A stretch of DNA of 64,000 nucleotides from contig JBAJFG010000488.1 of the NCBI GenBank assembly GCA_037903475.1, forward strand, positions 62,001-126,000. The letters are read 5' to 3'. Source of the stretch: Ancylostoma caninum. Lineage: Eukaryota; Nematoda; Chromadorea; Rhabditida; Ancylostomatidae. The notes under the pieces are model-generated. The model saw only the letters and a program-made list of their open reading frames with translations, was not told where the DNA came from and made no database searches. This document shows, piece by piece, positions 32,189-42,371 of the stretch. The stretch's first letter is position 1; each line of letters starts with the position of its first letter. A program made the translations under genes and the position numbers.

Positions 32189-33400
32189 CAGACTGCCAGC
32201 AGGAACGATCATGTCATTACGTGTCAAAACAGGACTGGTTGGCAGCGCATGCGAGGGAATCGGTTACGGCGTTGGCACTCGTGCACTCACGGGTTCGATT
32301 CCCGGCGCCTCCAAGAAATTTTTGCACGGGTTGGAACCGGTTCAGGATTTAGTGTGGAGTAGAGAGGATCTAAAGGTTCGAAAATGAAGTGAGGGAAGCA
32401 AAATCGATCGACTATACATGCGAGGATTCGCCTACAGGGGACGCCAGTTTGTGAGAAACTAGGGTTAATTAGACCTCGTACTGCGGTTCTCTGACTCAAT
32501 CAGCAATTGCTTTTCTATGTTTCCATAGAGGACGATAAGCTCTATCTTTTGCCAAAGTTTCAGTTTTCTAAACCTTCATATATGTTTGGGAGCTCGATGG
32601 GAAATCGATGGGAAATTTGGCGAATTTCCCATCGATTTCCCATCTAAATTGCGGAAAAACGAGTGAACCTCGTGGAACCAGATTCTGTATTCAAATGGTA
32701 AATTTCATCAACCAACACTTTTAGAAGAAAAGTTCTCTTGATATCTGCAAATTGCTTCTCAGTGATTTGCCAAACAGATTTACTCCATTTCCACCACCTG
32801 TTCAAATTTCCACTTCTTCAACCCCCATGAAGAGAGTTTGCCTTTTACCAAAATTTCACTACCCTTACGTAATAGAGCTCCAAGCATTGATTCTTCATCC
32901 CCATTATCGCACCCCAATAATTGCTTCTGCTTGTGTGAGTTAGATGGGAAATTTCCCCTCGGAGACTCGAAAATTTGAAAAATATTCCCATCAAGCTCCT
33001 AAAAGCACATGAAGATCCAGAAAATTAAAACTCTGGCAAAAGACAGAACTAATTGTCCTCTTTAGATATGTAGAAAAGCATTTGCTGATTTCGAGTCAGA
33101 GAAGTTCAGCACGTGGTCTAAGTCACCCTACTTTTCCACATTCTGACGGGCCCTGCAGGCGAATTCTCGCACGTGCAATCGATTGATCTCGCTACCCACA
33201 CTCTACTTTTCGAATTTCCACCCTCTTTATTCCACATTTGATTCTGAAGCGATTCTGACCCGTGCAAAAATCTATTGAAGGTGCCGGGAATCGAATCCGT
33301 GGGTGCGCCGAAGCCGTTTTCTCTCTTACACTGCCAACCAGTCCTGCTTTAACTCGATATGACGTGATCGTTCTTAGGCGGAGCGTCATTATTGATGTCA
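32189..33400. repeat. Inverted repeat with tRNA-like ends
   Basis: The left arm (about 32189-32600, plus) and right arm (about 32980-33400, minus) share GACTGGTTGGCAGYG (box A-like), GGRTTCGATTCCCGGC (box B-like), TTTTGCACGGGT, and further segments up to GGGAGCTCGATGGG versus its inverse. Each tRNA-like head has pol III box spacing but no acceptor stem. Either two copies of a tRNA-derived SINE lie in opposite orientation, or the whole 1.2-kb unit is one foldback element. Polycytosine-rich tracts lie just outside both ends (31995-32055, 33470-33505). Confidence 0.65.
32594..32643. repeat. Long perfect hairpin, GATGGGAAATCGATGGGAAA
   Basis: The 20-base arm GATGGGAAATCGATGGGAAA is followed after a short loop by its inverse, giving one of the most stable hairpins in the window. 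It lies on the inner side of the left arm of the tRNA-ended inverted repeat. Confidence 0.85.
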
Positions 33401-33829
33401 TTAAACAATCATGAATTTACATTCAATGGTCAAGCCAAAACTTCAGGTACCCCACCCACACCTCTCCAATACGACCCCCCGCCCTTCCAAGCCCCCTCCC
33501 ATACGGCCCCCTCTTGGGAAATTCCCTGAAAAAAAAAATCGGACGCTTGACCCTGCTCTTAGGTCACTTTGGCCACGCCCTTAGAGGGGTCGCGGCTCAC
33601 AATAATTACTGATAATAGAGCGTCATCGCTTTGTCGAAGACACCCAAGAATATCTAAGTTATTGTTTTCGACCAAACTGTGTCTGAAGGGGTTATTTGAT
33701 TAGCGAAACTCACACACATTTTGTAACATAACCCTGTACTGTGAGGTTACGGAAGCTGTACGGTAGAAACGACACCTCAGAATGTACTTTGAAACAGTGG
33801 GTTATTCTGACATTATTATCACGAATATA

Positions 33830-34062
33830 GTCTGTCCGAAACGACGAGTTCGCCCACGCACGCGAGAATCGAGGGGCGGCGCGGCTGAGACGTATGCTGT
33901 TGGCTGCCACGTCGTCCACGTCGCAGCCAAATCATTGGTCGATACCATGAAGATAACGATGAAGCGTGATACGCAGATTAGAGATGATGACGTGGAGTGC
34001 TGGCAAACGTGGCAGCTTCTCGATCCACGCGTGCGTGGGCGGACTCGTCGTTTCGGACAGAC
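33830..34062. mobile_element. MITE with GTCTGTCCGAAACGACGAGT ends, copy 1
   Basis: This 233-bp element has terminal inverted repeats of about 40 bp (GTCTGTCCGAAACGACGAGT and inverse), flanked by TATA on both sides (33826-33829 and 34063-34066), consistent with TA target choice. A second copy with the same interior is at 45089-45321. Its core reads GCTGCCACGTCGTCCACGTC. The frames on both strands through it are reflections of the inverted repeat. Confidence 0.85.
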
Positions 34063-34342
34063 TATACCAATTTTATTTAGCAAGACACTGTCCATTCTTG
34101 ACAAAATTAGCCATGTTTTCTGCTTCGAAATAGTGTCTCTACCGTAACTGTACGAAATAGCCTCGTGGAACAAAATGAATATGATTTTCGTGATTGGCAC
34201 CACGGACAACTCTTAGAGGCGGAATGTTGGCGAAATTTTTGATTTTAATATTTCTGGAACGAAACTAGCCAACTAGTGCCTTGTATTGAATACTAGTGAG
34301 TGATAGAAAGAGGTACTATTGTAGTTGAGCGGTCCCACTATC

Positions 34343-34760
34343 GAGCCCAAACTTCCACCAAGTCTTCTCTAAGTGATCCTCTAAAATTTTTTTATTCGTT
34401 TTTGAAAGGCAAATGCGGCGGTTCAAAACTTTACGTCCACCCTTGAAAATATCGGTTACGGAGGATAAAAATTGCGAACAAGCAGGCGAACGATACGGAT
34501 TGATGCAGTAGCGCTTAAGAAGACCTTAGGAAACCTTATAGAGCATTCAAATTCAATGCCAAAGGTATTTTGCCTGTCACTGTTTGAGCAAACTCTCCCC
34601 TGAACAAGTGTGAACAAAACCAAAATTTTTAAAGACTTTGGGTGGTCGTAGATACTTAGGTATTTCCATGAATAATCTCAATACGTACAAATGGAAAAGG
34701 AAACACTAGAACATATTTCAAGCTCGACACGACGGCCATATCATCCGTCTGGTCCTCCTC
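34343..34760. repeat. Outer inverted repeat, left arm
   Basis: About 420 bp match the inverse of 40478-40900 with perhaps 15-20 percent mismatches. Matching landmarks include GGTTCAAAACTTTACG, GGAAACACTAGAACA and CATGAATAATCTCAATACGT. It encloses the 6-kb nest of the TTAA element and the DIRS element. It may be the long termini of an older transposon. Confidence 0.8.
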
Positions 34761-35198
34761 CTCGTCAGCGTCGGCCGAGAAAGTTGCTCCAAGTCGTGAC
34801 CTTGGCGGAGTTGTGGACGCTGCGTTGAAGGGAATATGAGAGCAAATGCCTTTACAGAGCACTGCTATGAATCGCTGAGTCCATCGGAATCCAGTGTGTG
34901 CAATTCCGAAGTTAGTGGTCTGTCCTGACCATCGATATTCAACCGCCAAAGTTGCGGCAAAAAACAAACTTCTCATTTTCCTCATAAATCCCTACAGCAA
35001 TGCAAGATTCGCCAGGAAAAGTGTTGCCTGTATTCTACTCCCATGAATGAACAGCGCATTCAAAGTTATGAGTGAAATCTTGCATGTTAAAGGCAGCAGG
35101 AGCTGAAATCCTCGACTCCGAGATGAGCTGTGGGTGATGAAGTACAGACTCAGCACATCATAAATGTGAAACGAACACAGACAATGATGGCACAACAG

Positions 35199-35336
35199 AA
35201 AATCGATATTTTGCGTATGCTAATGAGCGATTTCGCAAGCCAGGTTGCGAGCAGAAATATGGGCGTGTCAGGTCACGCGTCTCCTGAGACGCGCAAGGAT
35301 AAGGTCAGCCATTCCGGCTTATTCTTGCATCCTGAG
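35199..35336 (+). repeat. DIRS split direct repeat A1
   Basis: This 138-bp segment, starting AAAATCGATATTTTGCG and ending CATCCTGAG, recurs at 38040-38183. It includes the palindrome GCGTCTCCTGAGACGC. Confidence 0.9.
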
Positions 35337-35369
35337 CGGCTGATAATCCTATCCATATCGACGGTCAAC

Positions 35370-36074
35370 ATGCCAGACGAAATCAACAAGGATGATGAAA
35401 GTGGATCCCAGAGCACACCTGTACCTAAAGTATTTCAACTTACAGCAGATGAACTGGAGAAGATCATGCAGTCAAGACCTGGACTGTCTCGGATTTCGCA
35501 ATCTGAGCCGAAACACAACCTTTCCAAGACCGGCTTAGCCAGGTAGTTTGAATTCAACTCAGAAATTCTAGACATCATACGCCCGATAGCTGAGTTAGCC
35601 CCCGAAGAGGATGACGTCAAGAAGAATCTGGAAAAGGCGGTCGAACTCCTCACTAAAAGGAACGAGCTATTGGTCGTAGCTGATGGAGACATTTCTGTAT
35701 TCGCTTTCTACGAGCAACATAGGAAAGCAGAAGTAACGACTGATCCTATCCTGGCCTCCCTCCTTCCTCAAGAAGAAGGAGAAGGAAGAACCAAAGAAAA
35801 TGAAGAGTCAGACCTGGAAGCCACGAAGATTCGAGCCCTATCAACGTCAGAAGATGCCCTTTCGTTACGGGGGAACGGCATGGGCTCCCGCTCCCCTTCC
35901 AATGTTGCACAAGCGTACGGGTACTACCCTAGAGTGGAAATGCAGGGACAAGCAACCTACCCAAGGGTGGAAAATCAAGGCCCACCTCGTGGTGCAACTC
36001 CCAGAGACATGTGCTACCGCTGCGGGCGGTTTGGCCACTATGCAACCGACTGCAAGTTCACAAAGCGACAGTAG
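35370..36074 (+). pseudogene. DIRS gag with zinc knuckle, one in-frame TAG
   Basis: This is the first ATG after repeat A1 that opens the long frame. The frame runs to 36074 and is broken only by TAG at 35544-35546, after which the same frame continues with FEFNSEILDIIRPIAELAPE. The C-terminal end has a CCHC zinc knuckle, CYRCGRFGHYATDC (about residues 215-228), expected to bind the element's RNA during packaging. The stop could be a CAG-to-TAG change. The frame also continues upstream through A1 without a stop, so the true start is uncertain. Confidence 0.75.
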
Positions 36075-36113
36075 TGAATTCGTGGCAGGTAACATTCACA
36101 GCAAGACAAGTTT

Positions 36114-37971
36114 TTGGTTTACTTTGAATACTTCCACTCTAATTCGAGAAACACTAATGTTTGGTTTTCTGCCAATTTTCCATACCCAAACCGCATATGT
36201 ATAGGCTACAAAGTGAATAATAGGCAGTCAGCTTTAGACAATGCAATTTTCGTTTCAGATCAGATCAAGGCTCTTCTCCGATCAGGAGCTATAGCGAGAT
36301 ACCAAGATATTGCAGAAGGTAAGAAGCTCAGACTGATACTAAACTTGTTAGATTTGAACAAGTACCTAGAGAAATACCATGTTAAGTTCGAAGACCTTTC
36401 GAAAATAAGGAATGTTCTGCCTCGTCATGGTTTCATGACATGCTTCGATTTGAAATCAGGCTATCATCATGTTTTAATCCACGAAAGTTTTCGCAAATAT
36501 TTGGGATTTAAGTGGAATGATGATTCATACGTCTTCAATGTCCTACCTTTTGGCTTATCTCCAGCTCCATTCATTTTTACCAAACTTATGAGGCCTCTTC
36601 TCGCTAGATGGCGATCACAAGGAATGGGAGTAGCAGTATACCTCGATGATGGTTTGATATGGGTCCACGGAGAGCGAATGTAGACTGATTTCACTCAAAA
36701 TTAAACAAGACCTTTTCGCAGCAGGGTTCTTCATAGCAGAAGAAAAATGTTGTTGGCAACCCAACCAAAAGTTGACCTGGTTAGGTCATGATATTGATCT
36801 TGAGGCAATGTCGCTTGACATTACAGAAGTCAGAAAGGAAAAAGCATACGGTTGTATTGCATTTATGATGAGGTCTAGAGGACCATCTCTAAATGACAGG
36901 CTCAGATGGCTTGGTATACTAGCATCCATGCATTTAGTTGTTTCCCGTCAACAATCGAAAAGAAACCGAACCATGATCACGCACGTTGCGCAGAAGGTGG
37001 CGCAAGGTTGCAGCCTTTCATTCAGATGGTCACTCAATGAACAAGAGAAGGTTGAACTAGAAGGTTGGTTGCAACTTTTACCGCACAGTAGAACAGATTG
37101 GCACGTAACAATCAAAAGCTTCGAGGATTTCTTCATTATATCTACAGATGCCTCAAGCACAGGTGTGGGAGCTGTGTTTCACACACCCTCGGGTGTCAAC
37201 TTGATAAGTAGAACAGATCTGCCATAGCATCTGAGAGAGTCATCTAGTTCAATTAGAGAACTATTTGGGATTCTCCATGCTATTAGATCGTCCGGAGACG
37301 CCATTGTTGGGGAAAAAGTCCAAATTCAAACAGACAGTCAGACGGCTCAATCAGTTTTTTATAAGGGAAGCACCAAACCAGATATTCAGCAGATGGCAGT
37401 GGAAATATGGGATAGCATCGATAAGCTAAATACGGATGTGGAAATTTTCTGGATACCGATAGAGTTGAATTATGAGGCAGACTGTGCGTCTAGGATCGTT
37501 GATTTAGACAGCTGGTCTATTTCGGACACAATTTTCAACGAGCTGAATAGGGTTTGGGGCCCTTTCGAGATAGACATGTTCGCAGATGAACATAACAGAA
37601 AATGCGAAGTCTTTGTTTCCAGGTGGCACAACGATGGCTGTGCAGCGGTCAATGCCTTTAGTATTTCGGCGTCAAAGCTGTGGTATCAACACTGTTGCTG
37701 GTGGGTGCCTCCTCCCTACCTCATTACAGGTACCGTATTGGTAGCTAGGAAGCACCAAAGTAGGGGAGTTATTGGATTTCCGTTATGGCCTGCTCACATC
37801 AGCTTCATGTCTCTAAGAAAAGGATCAAATTGGATCCCAGAAATAAAAGATACATTCATAGTACCTAAGGGAAGCGTACTCATAAAAGACGGTTCATCTT
37901 CTCATCCGTTCACAGCGCCTTCCGTCGATTTCGATTTCATCTTTGCCAAAGTGGACTTCCGGCATTTCTAA
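36114..37971 (+). pseudogene. DIRS reverse transcriptase-RNase H, frame-broken
   Basis: The first part (36114-36683) has the RT core: LRLILNLLDLNKYLEKYH, CFDLKSGYHHVLI (motif A Asp), LPFGLSPAPFIFTKLMRPLL (motif B) and VAVYLDDGLIW (motif C, the catalytic Asp pair). The frame then shifts by one near 36685, continuing with EEKCCWQP, WLGHDIDL and RNase H motifs FIISTDASSTGVGAVFH and IQTDSQTAQSVFYKG, then a C-terminal segment to the stop at 37969-37971. An in-frame TAG at 37225-37227 adds a second break. The protein would copy element RNA into circular DNA. It follows gag by about 40 bases. Confidence 0.85.
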
Positions 37972-37995
37972 CCCTCTTGCTTTAAAATTCCCGCG

Positions 37996-38039
37996 AATTA
38001 GCACAAGCAAAACGTAGTTTTTGGCGGAGTTTCGGATAC
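37996..38039 (+). repeat. DIRS repeat B1
   Basis: AATTAGCACAAGCAAAACG followed by a TAGTTTTTGGCGGAG block; matched by B2 at 39884-39928 with two or three substitutions. It directly abuts A2. Confidence 0.88.
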
Positions 38040-38183
38040 AAAATCGATATTTTGCGTATGCTAATAGTAATGAGCGATTTCGCAAGCCAGGTTTCGAGCA
38101 GAAATATGGGCGTGTCAGGTCACGCGTCTCCTGAGACGCGCAAGGATAAGGTCAGCCATTCCGGCTTATTCTTGCATCCTGAG
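38040..38183 (+). repeat. DIRS repeat A2
   Basis: Internal copy of A1 with a 6-base insertion (GCTAATAGTAATGAGC against GCTAATGAGC) and one further substitution. The B1-A2 unit matches the sequence expected when B2 is joined to A1 in a circle. Confidence 0.9.
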
Positions 38184-38360
38184 CCCCGCCCACCCACTCT
38201 ATAATGGATTACATGGATTTACGTGTAGCATCGCAGTGACATTTCAGGTGCCAAATGGCTGTCTTGGGCGGACACGATCGAATCGGCAAGGAAAGAGGGA
38301 AGAGGAGATCTCGCGCAGATAATAGGAAGATCGGCAAATAACTCTCTGGCCCAAGGCACC

Positions 38361-39162
38361 ATGGAAGCGTATTCTTCAATGAGAAGACGTTTCGCGGATT
38401 TCTCAGTTTCTTTCGCAAACGCTGGCTCTAACTTAGGAAAATACAGGAACCTTTTCATCGCTCACCTGATTCATATGGGGCAAGTGAAATCCATTCCGGT
38501 AGCAACGGCAGCGTTAAACTTCTTCTATGGACGACTAGATGATGGGGACACAGAAGTCCAGAAACGACTGGTTGACTCAGCTAAGAGAGAAGCACCCCCT
38601 ATCATACATAGAAGGAAGGCATCTCAGGAAGACATAGACGCTATCGTAGAATGGGCTCTGAGGAACAATTCTGATGAAGCCACTACCGAATCGTCTATAA
38701 TACTGTTGTCGTTCCTCGCCTTCCTCAGAATAGGTGAAACCGCGTGTGTGAGAAAGAAAGACTTGGAGGACAAAGGCAACGGAACTTGGTGGTTACGCAT
38801 ACCCAGATCGAAAACCGACCAACAAAGATTAAGTTCAACCGTTGCTTTCAAGGTCCAGGGTAAAGCCGAGGAATTATGGCATAAATTCACAAAAGTTCTG
38901 AAGAACCTGAGAGAAGAGCAATTCATTTTTGCGACCCGACCAGTGGGACAGACCGACAACGGATGCCCTAAGAAAACGGATGAATTTGGTTCTAAATCGT
39001 GCTGGTCTAGGACACCAGGGCCTAACTCCACATTCATTCCGGTGGAGCAGCTACAGTGGCACTAAGGAATGGGGTGAACCAGGAAGAAAATATATAAAAA
39101 GGGTAGGCAGATGGAAGTCAACATCTGCGCTGCTGCACTACCTAGATCCGACACCACTCTAA
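38361..39162 (+). pseudogene. DIRS tyrosine recombinase, one frameshift
   Basis: From an ATG at 38361 the frame encodes an N-terminal helical core-binding region (LGKYRNLFIAHLIHMGQ), then the catalytic domain. LLSFLAFLRIGETACVRKKD contains the first Arg, and WLRIPRSKTDQ carries the conserved Lys region. After a one-base shift near 38940 come LTPHSFRWSS (the H-x-x-R box) and LLHYLDPT with the nucleophilic Tyr near 39140. It would cut and join the circular DNA copy during integration. The protein is a member of the phage-integrase fold family. The other catalytic residues appear present, so only the frameshift disables it. It starts about 180 bases after repeat A2. Confidence 0.85.
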
Positions 39163-39864
39163 GGATACTTGGACATTTCAGGTAATTATATGATATGGTA
39201 ACCATTAAACAATTATGTTTAGGACCATGGAGCTACCTCGAAGAACTTGTAAACCGAAACAACTCAGAGGACACGGCAGAACCTGTGGCGAACCATGACG
39301 AACTTTTACGTTATGATCATACCTCAACTTCTTTTTCCTACACTCATAGTACGTTGAATGTTATCCGTAATTTGTATATAGATCATTGTTACCCATTACT
39401 GTACGTATGCTTCGGCAAATTCTTCCATTAGACTTGTTGGAAATTGTTACTCACTATTCGAGTCTTATCGGAGACGGGATACTTCAATCCAGGTATCATA
39501 GATCATCTATATCTAGACAATTTTCCTAAAACACTGCTTTATTCTAAATATGTTCCGCTCTTCCTAAGCATTAGGCGAAGGCCAAATACACTCTTACGCT
39601 ATTGCTAATTTTCTACCTCCATGGTTAATTAGGCTCATGTGTTGGCTCTACCTACAGCCCAGTAGGGTTGCGATCACTGTACATACATACATTTGGTCTC
39701 ATCACAATCTTAATCTTGCCACAGAGTGCATATACATATATAACAGCAGTTCTATTCAGCCATCATGTAATCTTATATCCCTACTAGCACTTTCAAATAA
39801 TCTCAGCCGCCATGTATAAGTATCTTCATTCCTTCCTGTCATTATGCCTTCTAACTACTGCAAG

Positions 39865-39870
39865 AATAAA
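39865..39870 (+). terminator. Polyadenylation signal of the DIRS element
   Basis: AATAAA lies 14 bases before repeat B2 and 60 bases before the element end. It is the expected place for 3'-end formation of the genomic RNA. Confidence 0.55.
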
Positions 39871-39883
39871 GCCTCTCCCTCCT

Positions 39884-39928
39884 AATTAGCAGAAGCAAAA
39901 TGTAGTTTTTGGCGGAGTTTCGGAGACA
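39884..39928 (+). repeat. DIRS repeat B2 (right terminus)
   Basis: AATTAGCAGAAGCAAAATG followed by the same TAGTTTTTGGCGGAG block as B1; it marks the right end of the element just before the resumption of the TTAA foldback sequence. Confidence 0.88.
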
Positions 39929-40477
39929 AAAGGAACATTCGTCGCGAACACGCCTGGTCGTGTTCGCGTGCGGACGAGTTCTCCCCGGCGCAAATGCCAT
40001 TGCGGTGCGTGGTTTGGCGCAAAGGGAAAACGAAATGCATTCAATTCACAGGGTTTCATGGCGGGATCACGCGCCGCAATGGCTTTTGCGCTGGGGAAAA
40101 CTCGTCCGCGCACGGACACGGCCAGGCGTGTTCGCGACAAATGTTCCATTTTCTCTGCAGGTAAGCCATCATCGTCTGTGTTCATTTCACATTTATGATG
40201 TGCTGAGTATGTACTTCACCACCCGCAGCTCAGCTCAGAGTCGAGAATTTCAGCTCCTGCTGCCTTTAACGAACGCTATGAAAAATGCCGCCCAAGCCAA
40301 CAAGCTGTTCATGTTTTGCGTAGTAAAATCATTCCACCCCTTTGGTGGTGTGATGTCTGCCGGAGAACAGGCATTGTCTTCTTGTTCAAATGTCCTCAAA
40401 TACTGATATGCGAAGAGAATAGTCAATTTGAAAACAGCGGGAATTTAGTGCGGATTTTCTCGGTCGACACTGTGAAG

Positions 40478-40900
40478 TACTAGAAGGATCAGACGGGTGA
40501 TATGGCAGTCGTGTCGACCTTGAAATGTGTTCTAGTGTTTCCTTTTCCATCTATACGTATTAAGATTATTCATGGAAATATTGGCTGAGTGTCTGCGACC
40601 ACCCAAGGTCTTTAAAAAATTTTGTTTTGTTCACATTTGTTCGGGGGAGAGTTTGCTCAGTCAGTGACAGGTGAAATACCTTTGGCATTGATTTTGAATG
40701 CTCCATAAGGTTCCCTAAGGTTTTTTTTGAGCGCTACTACATCAGTTCGTATCATTTGTCTGCTTGTTCGCAATTCGTATCCTCCGTAATCGACATTTTC
40801 AAAGGTGGGCGTAAAGTTTTGAACCGCCACATTTTCCTTTCAAGAATGAATAAAAAATTAGAGTACCACCTCGACAAGAATTAGTGGAAGTTTCTGGAGT
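40478..40900. repeat. Outer inverted repeat, right arm
   Basis: Inverse of 34343-34760. A similar short motif, GTGGGCGTAAAGTTTTGA, occurs twice, at 40805 and again at 40978, where it is followed by CACTGTAGTA, resembling a mariner-type end. The outer boundary is fuzzy. Confidence 0.78.
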
Positions 40901-42340
40901 TTTCAAGCACGCTAAAAACGTGAACGCCATTGCTCGAGAGAGCTCGATCCTCGCCCGAAACGACAAATTTTTAGAGTGGGCGTAAAGTTTTGACACTGTA
41001 GTACCCAGTCCAGTTCCATTTTAATAATGTCAGTCAAGGAGAGGTGACTTCTTGCTGTTAGCTGAGAAAGCTCGCTCCAACGTCACTCTCGCTTAGATTC
41101 GCATGTTCCTGGCTACTGTAGCACACCATCACCCGATTGCGAAGTCTGCTCACTAACAATTTTACTCTGTTTTGCTGGGACGTTTAGAGTTCCCTGTAAA
41201 TGTGGATCCGATTGTGATTCTCTTCGCAGCGCCTAACAATTTTAGCGCAGGTCAAACATCTCTGCTCACTAAGCTAAGAGAAGGGAAGGATTTTCTTATG
41301 TATTATCACTCTTTTGCAGTCTATGTTGCGTGGATGTTTTCGAAAAAAAAAGAGCCAGGAGGTGAGGAATTTGTGCGAGTCAGTCGGCGACCGCAGGGTT
41401 GTTTACTGCAGTTTGTTTTGGCGGCTTGGAATCGATGAACCGTGTGTGGCTATCTACTGCTGCGGGTGTCTCCACTGTAAAAGCTAATACTGTCCCAAAA
41501 GTAAGTATTTGTTTCACTCATCTTTTGTGAAGGTTTCTTATTAATTTTTCTTATGCGAGAATCTTTAGGGATTTCATTTCTCGTTGTTTACTTTTATTGC
41601 TTTATCGTGCAGCGCGTCCTTGTTTTCAATTAGGTCGGAATTATTGCCTGCTGCAATGATGATGCCAAGTTTGTGAATAGTCGTTTGACATCCATGTTTA
41701 TAAAATCTACGGCATACTCCTCTTGTTTTCATCTCGCATCTTGTCGAGCTGCTGGTGCAAGATAGCAGCTTGATTGATGTTGTGCTTGTTTTTTTTTCGA
41801 CCGTGAGAATAGCCAGGAGTAGGAAACCATGCGAAATGAAGAAAGTTGTAACAACTTTTTATGAACTAGGAGCATGGAGTCGTTTTGTTCTAATGTAGCA
41901 CTCGCGGAATCTTTGAAATATTGAGTATTTTGTAGGTCATGTCGTGGTCTTGTCCGCGACAATCCTTCAACACTTAAGCGAAGTGAAGTGAAAGTAAAAA
42001 ATAAAATATATCTTTGCAAAACTACGCCTCTTTAGAACTTATTTTGGCTCTCATTCTATCAAAATTGCTGAAAAAAAAAAACAAAGCCGAGCTCTTCATG
42101 ATACTTCTTAGACCCCTCTCTACTTCGTAGGTGATGCTTGGCAGTGGTCTTGATAATAAGTGCCGCCTTCTATCAATAAGTTCTGTCTCATTCAAAGATC
42201 CAGTTACGCGAAGATCCCAAAGCCAGTTATACTGAAATCACAATTCTACTGAGTATTGTCTTTATTGGTGTACGATTGTCTTTCTGTACATACTTAAGGA
42301 TTTCTATGTATCTTAATGTTGGAGTACCGCATAATTATGC
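40901..42340. other. Upstream region of the DHRS1-like gene
   Basis: No domain is recognised. A short frame at 41434-41500 (MNRVWLSTAAGVSTVK, then a consensus GTAAGT donor) could be a first exon, but I found no exon that joins it in frame. The promoter of the DHRS1-like gene may lie here; no TATA box stands out. Confidence 0.3.
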
Positions 42341-42350
42341 TCTTGTTCAG
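42341..42350 (+). promoter_or_regulatory. Candidate trans-splice acceptor of the DHRS1-like gene
   Basis: TCTTGTTCAG ends 21 bases before the ATG at 42372. A short leader after a TTTCAG-like site is typical of spliced-leader addition in nematodes; a cis-splice acceptor is the alternative. Confidence 0.5.
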
Positions 42351-42371
42351 TTCCAACGTTTACCGTCAAAA

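Larger units (their letters stand above)
35191..39930 (+). mobile_element. PAT-like DIRS retrotransposon (near full length)
   Basis: The element spans 4.74 kb and encodes gag with a zinc knuckle, RT plus RNase H, and a tyrosine recombinase, the combination that defines DIRS-order elements. Its repeats have the split direct arrangement of the PAT group: A1 at the left end, B1-A2 together inside, and B2 at the right end. The recombinase gene lies between A2 and B2. Replication would pass through a circle in which B2 joins A1, and integration is by the recombinase and not by an integrase, so no target duplication is expected. Coding regions carry two in-frame TAG codons and two frameshifts, so this copy is defective but young. 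Confidence 0.88.
35091..40265. mobile_element. TTAA foldback element, copy 2, split by a DIRS element
   Basis: The left part (35091-35190) and right part (39931-40265) together correspond to the intact 466-bp copy at 23723-24188, with ends AGGCAGCAGGAGCTG and inverse and flanking TTAA at 35087-35090 and 40266-40269. The DIRS element sits after ACAATGATGG and before GGAACATTCGTCGCG. Relative to the intact copy about 18 bases are missing at the junction. Confidence 0.82.

Noticed and set aside
32236..32316. Functional tRNA gene
   Set aside because: Box A and box B are present, but the ends cannot pair as an acceptor stem, no anticodon arm is clear, and an inverted relative lies nearby. A tRNA-derived repeat is more likely.
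40973..41000. Mariner-type terminus ending in GTA
   Set aside because: The short GTGGGCGTAAAGTTTTGACACTG-like end has no partner terminus that I could find on the left, so no element could be delimited.
41434..41500. Short first exon ending in a consensus donor
   Set aside because: The donor is good, but no downstream acceptor joins it in phase to a recognisable exon, so it was kept only as a remark on the upstream region.
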